Shown here one piece after another: positions 14,724 to 22,115 of a stretch of 26,272 nt of DNA. Positions within the stretch are counted from its first letter, which is position 1; each line of letters opens with the position of its first letter. The stretch spans positions 1 through 26,272 of the forward strand of contig CALEZD010000101.1 of NCBI GenBank assembly GCA_937928385.1. Reading direction: 5' to 3'. Below the pieces are notes generated by a model. The model had not been told where the DNA came from and did no database searches. It was given only the letters and a program-made list of their open reading frames with translations. Origin of the DNA: an uncultured Bacteroidota bacterium (lineage in GTDB: Bacteria > Bacteroidota > Bacteroidia > Chitinophagales > Chitinophagaceae). Position numbers and translations under genes: made by a program.

Positions 14724-14835
14724 GGTACGACGCGATCTCGCATTGACATGGGATTTTATATGCCGTATTAAACTAACCCGCGAGTCAGGAGACTTGACTC
14801 CGACAGGACGTAGACGGAGGCTACGCCCAACGGGA
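14724..14835. repeat. Hairpin-bearing direct repeat 2, right copy (B)
   Basis: This 112-base partner of 13913-14025 is in the same orientation. The outer 18 bases GGTACGACGCGATCTCGC and the block GGACGTAGACGGAGGCTACG are identical. The middle is diverged, but a hairpin is kept (GAGTCA-GGAGACT-TGACTC). The 8-bp stem of copy A carries one mismatch here (CTACGCCC). It begins at the base after the TAG stop of the lipoprotein gene. Confidence 0.8.
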
Positions 14836-14921
14836 GTAGCCAGGGTCTCATATACGGATATTTGCAGCGAAGATAAAAATGTACATTCCGGGTTAGTCAT
14901 TATAATATCAAATTATAACAT

Positions 14922-14963
14922 CTACCTCCTAATCACTACTTCCACCCTTCGGTTCAAATCGCG
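14922..14963 (-). pseudogene. Remnant of an OmpA-type C-terminus
   Basis: On the minus strand this reads RDLNRRVEVVIRR followed by TAG. The intact OmpA-family gene ends RDMNRRVEVVIRR at 15956-15994. Of the 42 bases aligned, 37 agree. Four of the five changes are silent or swap one stop codon for another, and the fifth is Met/Leu, so the fragment descends from a real coding copy. Reading further upstream gives SDNILYRRST and then an in-frame stop, so only about 22 codons survive. Confidence 0.7.
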
Positions 14964-15034
14964 AGTTGACCGCCTATACAATATGTTATCTGACGCTATT
15001 TCTTTATCAATAATCACGTAGATTTATCGGATCT

Positions 15035-15952
15035 ATGCGCCCGTATAATTTCAAGCCACTACTTGTACTATATGCCCTGTTCCTCTATCAGGTAAAACCG
15101 AAAGCCCAAATAATAGACAGGCAGGAAGCAAGATTATTTGCATCCAATGTGTTATTCGGCGGATTGACAACAGGACTGGGGGCGGCGATTAATAAAGATT
15201 CGGAACAGAAATTCTTACCCGCCTTCTGGAAGGGCTTTAAATACGGTTGCGCTGGTGGGGTATTGTTATATACAGGCAAAAAATGCAGCAACCTCATTTA
15301 CCAAGAGGATAAATATGTCGTTCCCGCTGCGTGGGGCAGCAGACTGATACACAATGCAGGTGCTTCGTTGATGGAAAACGTAGCATTACATCGTCCCGCT
15401 TTCTCGCATTATAATCTTTATATAGGCTTTATGCGTTTGGAGTTGGACTGGCAGGATAGGTTCAGGTTCCAACCGCGTATCATGCCACTTTCTTTAGGCG
15501 GATTGGTGTTTAGCCTGATTGACTATAAGGGTACTCTTGATATAAAACAAAGTTTGCGGTATGGTAGTCCGTATATCAGAACAACAACAAAGCAATTTGG
15601 TGCAATAGCCGTAAAGGGAAACATTACAGTATTGCATAGAAGTTATTACGATGATGCTTATTACAGAAGTGTAACTGCACATGAAAATGTACATATCCTA
15701 CAAGTACACGAAGACTTGATTTTCAATACACATTTGAAGCCAACCTATACACAGTTAAAAAGCCGCTGGGGAAACCTGGGCAATCTTAGCAAGTATATTT
15801 ATTTCGATGCATCACCTATTGATATTAACTCATTTCTGTTTTGGTATGCATCTACAAAAACTCTGAATTGCTACTGGACAAACCCTTACGAGTTTGAAGC
15901 GGAGAGAATGTCTACTAACAGATACCTGGATTTGGCTGAGTTGTGTAAATAA
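15035..15952 (+). CDS. Exported putative zinc metallopeptidase (HExxHxxQ), unknown family
   Basis: This is a 305-residue protein with an N-terminal signal (about 1-24, ending KPKAQ). A glycine-rich hydrophobic stretch (38-52, and 68-80 GYGCAGGVLLYTG-like) may pack in a membrane. The strongest feature is HENVHILQ at 216-223. It fits the zincin pattern HExxH (His216, Glu217, His220) plus the Gln seen in several envelope-associated zincins. It is followed about 65 residues later by NPYEFEAE (283-290), a plausible third zinc ligand. I do not recognise a named family and the protease call is inferred from the motif. The gene converges on the OmpA-family gene with a 3-base gap. A remnant of that gene's 3' end lies upstream, so the gene may have been inserted or bracketed by duplication. 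Confidence 0.7.
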   Translation: MRPYNFKPLLVLYALFLYQVKPKAQIIDRQEARLFASNVLFGGLTTGLGAAINKDSEQKFLPAFWKGFKYGCAGGVLLYTGKKCSNLIYQEDKYVVPAAWGSRLIHNAGASLMENVALHRPAFSHYNLYIGFMRLELDWQDRFRFQPRIMPLSLGGLVFSLIDYKGTLDIKQSLRYGSPYIRTTTKQFGAIAVKGNITVLHRSYYDDAYYRSVTAHENVHILQVHEDLIFNTHLKPTYTQLKSRWGNLGNLSKYIYFDASPIDINSFLFWYASTKTLNCYWTNPYEFEAERMSTNRYLDLAELCK

Positions 15953-15955
15953 AAT

Positions 15956-17857
15956 TTACCTCCTTATCACCACTTCCACCCTTCTGTTCATATCGCGGCC
16001 TATTTCGGTGTCGTTGGAGGCTACGGGTGCGGCTTCGCCCCAGCCTTGTGAGGTAACGGAGAATTCGCTCAGGCCGTAACCCATTATTTCGTCGGCCACT
16101 AATTTAGCGCGCATAGCCGATAGTTCTTCGTTGAGCATGGGTGTACCGGTATTGTCGGTATAGCCGTTTACCAGCAGTACAAAACCCTCTTCGCTCAACC
16201 AGGGCATGATAGCTGATTGGATGATGCTTTTAGCCGAGTCGCTGAGTGTCTTGCTGTTGATTGGGAAATGTACGGTGAGTATCAGGCTATCGTATATAGG
16301 CGCGGTATAGCCCTGAGGCAGCAAGGGTACGCTGAAGCCTATTGGTTGTACGCCGGGTGTAGAGTCGGCCAGCAGTATATCGCCCGTCACTTCCTGGTAG
16401 CCTATGCGGTTGGCTACATAAGAATAGTTTTTGCCTACGGGCAGGGTAATCATATAGCTGCCGTCGCCGCGGTTGGATACGAAGCGGTAGAGCTTTTCGC
16501 CCGTGCGCGCATCGTTGATGACCACAGCCGCATGGCTGAGCCTTGCTTTGGTGAGGCTGTCGTAAGTATGCCCGCGCAGCACGGCTACGGGTACGGGCTG
16601 CACTTTTTCGTCGAGGCGGGTTTCGTATATATCGTAGTTGCCTTCCAGGCTGTCGCGGTCGGAGGAGAAATAAGCCCTCTCACCATCCATCGTTACCGAT
16701 ATGCTGCCCTCGTTGCCCGTAGAGTTGATGGGGTAGCCCATATTCACCGGGGCCGACCAGTCAGTATCATTCACCCTGCGGCAATAGTACAGGTCGGTAC
16801 CTCCCATGCCGGGGTGGCCGTTGCTGGAGAAGTAGAGTGTCTTATTATCAATATGCACAAAGGGGGCTGTTTCGTTAGCCGGGGTATTGATAGCGGGCCC
16901 CAGGTTGCGGGGCAGTTGCCACAGGCCGTCCTCAAAGCGGGAGACCCATATATCCAGCCCGCCATAGCCACCCTCGCGGTCGCTGACGAAATACAGGTCG
17001 CGGTTGTCGGGCGAGAGGCAGGGCATACCCTCGTAGGCAGGTGTATTGATGGTAGCGCCGAAGGGTTGGCCTATAGACCATACGCTATCGGGCGTATAAG
17101 CCATATACAGGTCGCAGCCGCCCTGGTCCCAGCCGTTTTCGCTACGGTTGTCGCAACGCATATAAAACAGGTAGTGGCCGTCGGCCGATACGGTTTGCGC
17201 TGCTTCATGGTCGGGCGTATTGACCGGGCTGCCGAGGTTGCCACCGGAGAACCATCCGCCGCAGCTATCCACCGTTGTCATGTAACATTCCATATCCACA
17301 TTGCGCACCATGCGAGTGTAGTACAGCTTTTGCGTATCGGCGGAAATGAAAGGGTGCAGTTCGGGATAAATGGTATTGATACGAGGGCCCAGGTTGGCTA
17401 CAGAATCTTTGAGTGGGTTGGCCAAAGCCCGCTGCATGAAGGTGGCCTGTTTGCGCAGTACATCCCATTCTTTATTGCCCCGGCTGCTGTTGCCCGCTAT
17501 CAGTTGCAGGGCCTGTGTGGGTTTGTAGTCGTACAAGAGGGAACGCGCCAGCGGCAGTGCGAAAGCCGACTGCCCGTTGCGGCAACTGCGGGATGCACGT
17601 ACGAACACATCTACCGCCAGTGCATACTTCCTGTCAGTAAAATACCATGCGCCGAGGGTGCTGTAGGCATCGGCATAGGCGGGGTGTTTCTGTATGGCAT
17701 CGTTCATGGCTACATAGGCCAGGCTGTCGTTGCGCTTCAGGCGGTATTGTATGGCATCGTTATACCGTTTGGCGGCAGCATCGGGCACCTGCGCAATGGC
17801 GGGTACTGTCAGCAGCACACAGCAGAATAATATGAGGGAGTATCTCAATATGGCCAT
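15956..17857 (-). CDS. TPR / PD40 beta-propeller / carboxypeptidase-regulatory-like / OmpA protein (PorE-like)
   Basis: This is a 633-residue envelope protein. The signal peptide ends near residue 22 (VPAIAQ). A TPR-type helical region follows (about 25-150). Five or more PD40 propeller repeats cover 155-415, with recurring motifs such as LYFVSDREGGYGGLDIW, LYFSSNGHPGMGGTDLY and AYFSSDRDSLEGNYDIY. A carboxypeptidase regulatory-like sandwich lies at about 425-495. A peptidoglycan-binding OmpA domain lies at about 525-633, with Asp568 in GYTDNTG and Arg583, the usual diaminopimelate-contact pair. This domain order is that of PorE, which ties the T9SS PorK/PorN-type ring to the cell wall. PorE is described as a lipoprotein, and no clear lipobox is seen here, so it may be a paralogue. 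It is divergent from the DUF2130 gene. Confidence 0.82.
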   Translation of the reverse strand: MAILRYSLILFCCVLLTVPAIAQVPDAAAKRYNDAIQYRLKRNDSLAYVAMNDAIQKHPAYADAYSTLGAWYFTDRKYALAVDVFVRASRSCRNGQSAFALPLARSLLYDYKPTQALQLIAGNSSRGNKEWDVLRKQATFMQRALANPLKDSVANLGPRINTIYPELHPFISADTQKLYYTRMVRNVDMECYMTTVDSCGGWFSGGNLGSPVNTPDHEAAQTVSADGHYLFYMRCDNRSENGWDQGGCDLYMAYTPDSVWSIGQPFGATINTPAYEGMPCLSPDNRDLYFVSDREGGYGGLDIWVSRFEDGLWQLPRNLGPAINTPANETAPFVHIDNKTLYFSSNGHPGMGGTDLYYCRRVNDTDWSAPVNMGYPINSTGNEGSISVTMDGERAYFSSDRDSLEGNYDIYETRLDEKVQPVPVAVLRGHTYDSLTKARLSHAAVVINDARTGEKLYRFVSNRGDGSYMITLPVGKNYSYVANRIGYQEVTGDILLADSTPGVQPIGFSVPLLPQGYTAPIYDSLILTVHFPINSKTLSDSAKSIIQSAIMPWLSEEGFVLLVNGYTDNTGTPMLNEELSAMRAKLVADEIMGYGLSEFSVTSQGWGEAAPVASNDTEIGRDMNRRVEVVIRR

Positions 17858-17897
17858 CAGATATCAGGTAAAAATAATAACCTCGGCCAATCATTCA

Positions 17898-17905
17898 TAA
17901 CTTTG
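17898..17905 (+). promoter_or_regulatory. -7 promoter box for the DUF2130 gene
   Basis: TAACTTTG is an exact TAnnTTTG match, 32 bases before the ATG at 17938. No TTTG is seen at -33. It lies in the 80-base divergent gap shared with the PorE-like gene. Confidence 0.55.
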
Positions 17906-17937
17906 TATTTTCAGCATAGGAGAATAACCAGGAATAT

Positions 17938-19143
17938 ATGACCACATTGATAAAATGCCCCCAATGCGCCCATGAGTTTCAGCCCGACGAAGCCGTGCGC
18001 GCCGAGGTGGAAAGCCGCCTGCGCTCGCAGATGAAGGACTGGCAGAAGAAGAAGGAAGACGAATTCAGGGTGCAGTTGCAGCAGAAGGAGGATGAAATTC
18101 ACAAGTTTGTAGCGGAAGAGCGGAAGAAGTTTGCCACGCAGGTAGAGGAGCAGGTGAAAAAGAAGCTGGAAAGCGACTACGAAACACAGATGAAATTTCT
18201 GCAACAGCAGAATGCTGATAACGAGGCCAAACTAGTAGAGGCAAGAAGGAAAGAACTGGACTTCCTGAGGAAGGAACAGGAGCTGCTGAACAGGGAGAAA
18301 GAGCTGGAACTGGAAATGCAGAAACGGCTGAACGAAGAGGCTACCAGGCTGACACAGGATATACGCAAGCAGGAGGAGGAGCGCAACCAGATGAGGTTTA
18401 AAGAATACGAAAAGCAACTGGAAGACCAGAAGAAACTGGTGGAAGAGATGCGCCGCAAAGCCGAACAGCGCTCGATGCAGCTACAGGGCGAGGTGCAGGA
18501 GCTGGCGCTGGAAGAATTGCTGCGGGGGACTTTCGTATTTGACGATATAAGCGAAGTAGGTAAGGGTGTGCGCGGGGCCGACTGTATACAAACGGTGCGC
18601 AACAACCTGGGGCAGGAGTGCGGAAAGATCATCTATGAGAGCAAGCGCACCAAAGACTTCAGTGCCGACTGGATAGACAAACTGAAAGCAGATATGCGCG
18701 GGCAGGGGGCCGATATAGCCGTACTGGTGACACAGGCCATGCCTAAGGATATGGATGGCTTCGGCGAAATGAACGGCGTGTGGGTATGCAGTTTCAGCGA
18801 GGTGAAGGCGGTGGCGCAGTTACTGCGCGATACGGTCATACGCGTATATGGCGTGGCCAAAAGCCAGGAAAACAAGGGCGATAAAATGACGCTGCTGTAC
18901 AACTACCTGACGGGCTCGGAATTTACCGAACAATGGAAGGCGATACGCGAGGGTTTTATGAGTATGAAAATATCTATACAGAAGGAACGCGACGCTATGG
19001 AACGTATATGGAAGGCAAGGGAAAAGCAACTGGAAAAAATATTGCTGAGCTCGGCGCATATACGCGGCTCTATAGATGGTATAGCGGGTATGGATAGTAT
19101 AGATATGAACCTGCTGGAGGATGGCGGGGATATGATAGATTAG
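17938..19143 (+). CDS. DUF2130 protein: coiled coil plus PD-(D/E)xK-like domain
   Basis: This is a 401-residue cytosolic protein. It begins with CPQC (Cys7, Cys10), a half zinc knuckle. A long charged coiled coil follows at about 30-190, extremely rich in K, E, Q and R. The conserved DUF2130 domain covers about 195-365. In that domain GADCIQTV (Asp215) and IIYESKR (Glu234-x-Lys236) are spaced like the D...ExK core of the PD-(D/E)xK nuclease fold. This makes a DNA-cleaving or DNA-binding role plausible, with a layout resembling RmuC. No function has been shown for this family to my knowledge. The C-terminal 30 residues are acidic (DMNLLEDGGDMID). It has its own promoter box, and a small unrelated frame follows 36 bases later. 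Confidence 0.82.
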   Translation: MTTLIKCPQCAHEFQPDEAVRAEVESRLRSQMKDWQKKKEDEFRVQLQQKEDEIHKFVAEERKKFATQVEEQVKKKLESDYETQMKFLQQQNADNEAKLVEARRKELDFLRKEQELLNREKELELEMQKRLNEEATRLTQDIRKQEEERNQMRFKEYEKQLEDQKKLVEEMRRKAEQRSMQLQGEVQELALEELLRGTFVFDDISEVGKGVRGADCIQTVRNNLGQECGKIIYESKRTKDFSADWIDKLKADMRGQGADIAVLVTQAMPKDMDGFGEMNGVWVCSFSEVKAVAQLLRDTVIRVYGVAKSQENKGDKMTLLYNYLTGSEFTEQWKAIREGFMSMKISIQKERDAMERIWKAREKQLEKILLSSAHIRGSIDGIAGMDSIDMNLLEDGGDMID

Positions 19144-19179
19144 GTGGCTTAGTTTATTACAAATTAATGGAGTATTTGT

Positions 19180-19482
19180 ATGAAGATAAAAAACGAAAGA
19201 GGATATACCGAACTTGAGATAATGGCTAAAGCTGAATATTCCGACTTTTGTTCTTTTGCTAATCAGCTACAAGAGAAGCTGTCCATTACATTTATTAATA
19301 AGGTTGATGACTTTGATGGTCTGTATTGGACATTTAACTACAATAATTTCATTATTGTGTTAGCATACAATGTCTTTTTGGGAATAGCGGTTTATCCTTA
19401 TAATGGAATACATGTTTCCGAATCAGAGAATCTTAATGTAGAGAAGTTTGCAGAAGTATTAACTGAATATCAACTAATATAA
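19180..19482 (+). CDS. Small AT-rich orphan protein
   Basis: This is a 100-residue soluble protein with no signal or membrane segment. It has a helical start (EIMAKAEYSDFCSFANQLQEKL), a central strand-rich part with many aromatics (GLYWTFNYNNFIIVLAYN, then AVYPYNGI) and a helical end. The shape resembles small immunity-type or DUF3630-like proteins, but I cannot assign a family. Codons are clearly more AT-rich than those of the preceding gene, and it is followed directly by a palindromic repeat element. Recent transfer is therefore possible. GGAG lies seven bases before the ATG. Confidence 0.6.
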   Translation: MKIKNERGYTELEIMAKAEYSDFCSFANQLQEKLSITFINKVDDFDGLYWTFNYNNFIIVLAYNVFLGIAVYPYNGIHVSESENLNVEKFAEVLTEYQLI

Positions 19483-19543
19483 AAATAGTCTCACCCTCCA
19501 GACGCATGTGGAAACGCTTACGTCAATTATTGACATCCAAAAC

Positions 19544-19697
19544 AGTCTTGGCTAAAACCGTTTGCCGGTGTATGTCATTCCCCAACTTGAAAGTTGGGGT
19601 TATTGGGTTGATAAATTACAATAGAAAATGTAACGAAATCTAACCCCATGCTTTAGCTTGGGGTAGCAGTGTCGGTGTCCCGGCTTCAGCCATGACT
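19544..19697. mobile_element. Palindromic MITE-like element, ~154 bp
   Basis: The two ends are imperfect inverted repeats: AGTCTTGGCTAAAACCG (19544-19560) pairs with the complement of 19681-19697 at 14 of 17 positions. Inside each arm sits a hairpin with C4/G4 feet. The first is CCCCAACT-TGAA-AGTTGGGG (19580-19599). The second is CCCCATGCT-TT-AGCTTGGGG with one mismatched pair (19644-19663). The layout resembles small non-autonomous elements or hairpin ends of IS200/IS605-type transposons. There is no transposase and no clear target duplication. It ends ten bases from the stop of the histidine kinase gene. Confidence 0.55.
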
Positions 19698-19706
19698 AAG
19701 CCCTTA

Positions 19707-21035
19707 TTACGCCGCAGGCAAGTACACGCTGAATACAGAGCCCTCGTTAAGTTTGCTTTGTACCTTGATTTTTCCGCCGAGGAGTTTTACAAATTCGTTG
19801 CTGAGGCTGAGGCCCAGGCCTACTCCTTTTTCGTTGCCCGTGCCGTAGGTTGATTTTACTTCGGATGTAAAGAGTTTTTGCTGCTGGTCTTCGGTCATGC
19901 CTATGCCGGTATCTTGTATAGATACGCAGCAGCCATCATCCTCGTGGCCTACACTTACGGTGATGATACCGCCGTTGGGTGTAAACTTCACAGCGTTGTT
20001 GATGAGGTTGCGCACTACCAACTTCAGTATTTCAGGGTCGGTGATGGTATAGAGTTCGTCTTCGGTGTTCATCACTATGTCAATATTCTTGGTGGCGGCA
20101 ATTGAGCGCTGTACGTTCAGTATCTGCGATATGAGTTCGTTAACATTGGTTTCTGTTTTATGCAACTGCACCCCCTGCGCCTGGCTTTTAGACCATACCA
20201 GTATATTCCTGAGCATGCCCGATGTGTTTTTGGTGAGGTTGAGGAGTTCCCGTTTCATTTCCATTTCATCCAGTTCGGGGTTTTCTGTCACCAGCTCCAG
20301 GTAGCTTTGTATAGATGATAGCGGCCCCAGCATATCGTGCGAGATGATGGAGAACAGTTTATCCCGCTCCTGTATGATGTTTTTCAGGTTGGTGTTCTGC
20401 ATGGATATTTTCCGGCTTTGTACTTCTATCCTGCGGGCGTGTTCAGCAGTCTTTTTTTGCTCTTTTATGTAGCTGATACGCAGGTAGCCGGTAACTATTG
20501 AAATAAAACCGAGGCTGACCAGGTAGGTAGCGAAGATATCAATGAAACGTTCTTCGCGCGTGGTGTACACACCGGGAATGCCGGCCGGGTTGTTGTATTC
20601 ATACCACAGCAGGAAACTAACACTGACTGTGTGCAGTGCCACCCAAAGTATATACAACCGGGGTGAGGTAATGGCTATAAGCAGGTTGTAAATAACGAAA
20701 AACACCAGCAATGTGGGCCCATCAATACCCGAATTGAAGAAATAGTTGGTAATGAGTACCACATAGCTAAGTATAGCATAAGTTATAATGGCAGTCTGCG
20801 TCTTACGTTGGTACCTCGATAAGTAATACAACAGGGGCAAAACCAGCAGCAAACCTGACAGTAAAGACAGCACTACCCCAGAAAAATGTGTAGCCATGGC
20901 GAAGATTCCTGCCAGCAGGTAAGCTATGACGATAAAAAAGGTAATCAGCAGAATGGCGTTAACTATCCTCTGTTCGTTAGAGAATTCTTTACTATTCCCT
21001 ACCGCGTTCTGCCAAAAGTGACGCAGAGATTTCAT
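19707..21035 (-). CDS. Membrane sensor histidine kinase
   Basis: This is a 442-residue protein with six predicted transmembrane helices (about 27-48, 52-72, 80-98, 106-122, 126-145, 166-186) and no large periplasmic domain. It probably senses something within the membrane. A short coiled linker (190-225) leads to the HisKA domain with phospho-acceptor His233 in SIISHDMLGPL. The HATPase domain has the N box VVRNLINNAVKF (341-351), G1 DTGIGM (375-380) and G2 GVGLGLS (404-410). All catalytic boxes are intact. No response regulator is adjacent, so it is an orphan kinase here. The gene stands alone, between a palindromic element and the NPD operon. Confidence 0.9.
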   Translation of the reverse strand: MKSLRHFWQNAVGNSKEFSNEQRIVNAILLITFFIVIAYLLAGIFAMATHFSGVVLSLLSGLLLVLPLLYYLSRYQRKTQTAIITYAILSYVVLITNYFFNSGIDGPTLLVFFVIYNLLIAITSPRLYILWVALHTVSVSFLLWYEYNNPAGIPGVYTTREERFIDIFATYLVSLGFISIVTGYLRISYIKEQKKTAEHARRIEVQSRKISMQNTNLKNIIQERDKLFSIISHDMLGPLSSIQSYLELVTENPELDEMEMKRELLNLTKNTSGMLRNILVWSKSQAQGVQLHKTETNVNELISQILNVQRSIAATKNIDIVMNTEDELYTITDPEILKLVVRNLINNAVKFTPNGGIITVSVGHEDDGCCVSIQDTGIGMTEDQQQKLFTSEVKSTYGTGNEKGVGLGLSLSNEFVKLLGGKIKVQSKLNEGSVFSVYLPAA

Positions 21036-21055
21036 CCTCTGTATGATTCTATATG

Positions 21056-21063
21056 CAAAGCTA
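21056..21063 (-). promoter_or_regulatory. -7 promoter box for the histidine kinase
   Basis: On the minus strand TAGCTTTG matches TAnnTTTG exactly and ends 20 bases before the ATG at 21035. A TTTG on the same strand (21093-21090) is 26 bases upstream, longer than the usual 17-23. Confidence 0.5.
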
Positions 21064-21132
21064 ATGTACGGATTTTACTATTTGCATAACAAAAATCATT
21101 GGTAAGAAGTTGAACGGTAATTTAATGGGTGA

Positions 21133-22110
21133 TTAATAGCGGAAAGGCTGTGCTGCTGTTGCTACAAACTCTTTCCATATATCTGCCACTACATCGGCAG
21201 CGGGTTTAATATCGTGTATCAGTCCGCTTATTTGTCCTATTTCCAGTTCGCCTTCGCTGAGGTCGCCTTCAAACATGCCTTTTTTGGCACGGGCACGTCC
21301 CAATAGTGCGTTCAGCTCTTCTATTGTTGCACAGGCGTTTTCTGCTTCCGCCACTTTTACGTAGAAGTCATTTTTTATCAGGCGAACGGGTGTGAGTTTT
21401 TTCAGCGCGAGTATTGTATCACCTTCCTGCGCTTTTACCACAGCCTCTTTAAAATTCTGATGACTGCTGGCCTCGGGTGTGCATACAAAGCGGCTGCCCA
21501 CCTGTGCACCTTCCGCACCCAGTGCCATTACCGCCAGCATGGCACGGCCCGTGGCAATGCCACCAGCGGCTATTACAGGTATGTTCACCGCTTCGCGCAC
21601 CATAGGTATGAGGCAGAGGGTGGTTGTTTCCTCGCGACCATTGTGTCCCCCTGCTTCAAAGCCTTCAGCCACAACAGCATCTACGCCTGCGTCTTCACTT
21701 TTCTTTGCAAACTTAGCGCTGCTCACCACATGCACTACTTTTATTCCTGCATCTTTCAGCGTCTTCGTCCATGTTTTGGGGTTGCCAGCCGATGTGAACA
21801 CAATCGGCACCTGCTCCTCGAGTATGATGGCTATGTGTTTGTCAATATCAGGATATAACAGCGGCAGGTTGACAGCGAATGGTTTACTTGTTGCGGCTTT
21901 ACATTTCTGTATATGCTCTTTTAATACATCGGGATACATACTTCCTGCTCCAATTATGCCCAGGCCGCCCGCATTGCTCACGGCAGATGCCAGCCTCCAG
22001 CCCGAAGCCCATATCATACCCGCCTGTATAATGGGGTACTGTATGCCAAAGAGTTCGGTAATGCGGTTGCTGAATATATTGTCTTCCGTTATTTTCCCTT
22101 CAAAGAGCAT
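21133..22110 (-). CDS. Nitronate monooxygenase (NPD family, FMN TIM barrel)
   Basis: This is a 325-residue TIM-barrel flavoenzyme of the 2-nitropropane dioxygenase family. The barrel start has QYPIIQAGMIWASG followed by SNAGGLGIIGAG (45-56), the FMN-phosphate side of the site. His156 in EGFEAGGHNG is the expected catalytic histidine of nitronate monooxygenases. AAGGIATGRAM and GAQVGSRF (about 185-210) are the second phosphate-binding motif. Family members oxidise alkyl nitronates such as propionate 3-nitronate, and some relatives are enoyl-ACP reductases (FabK). FabI is present elsewhere in the window, so detoxification is more likely. The gene is 5 bases downstream of the M16 peptidase gene and should be co-transcribed. 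Confidence 0.88.
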   Translation of the reverse strand: MLFEGKITEDNIFSNRITELFGIQYPIIQAGMIWASGWRLASAVSNAGGLGIIGAGSMYPDVLKEHIQKCKAATSKPFAVNLPLLYPDIDKHIAIILEEQVPIVFTSAGNPKTWTKTLKDAGIKVVHVVSSAKFAKKSEDAGVDAVVAEGFEAGGHNGREETTTLCLIPMVREAVNIPVIAAGGIATGRAMLAVMALGAEGAQVGSRFVCTPEASSHQNFKEAVVKAQEGDTILALKKLTPVRLIKNDFYVKVAEAENACATIEELNALLGRARAKKGMFEGDLSEGELEIGQISGLIHDIKPAADVVADIWKEFVATAAQPFRY

Positions 22111-22115
22111 AGTTA

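Noticed and set aside
13913..14835. Integron attC sites around the lipoprotein gene
   Set aside because: GTCCAAC/GCCCAAC fits the RYYYAAC half-site, but no matching GTTRRRY partner lies at the right distance and no integrase gene is present.
16217..17830. 537-residue open frame on the plus strand
   Set aside because: It is antisense to the PorE-like gene, whose domains are clear. The antisense protein has no recognisable motif and arises from the codon bias of the real gene.
19483..19706. IS200/IS605 transposon
   Set aside because: Only hairpin ends are visible. No TnpA or TnpB reading frame or remnant was found, so it is called a MITE-like element only.
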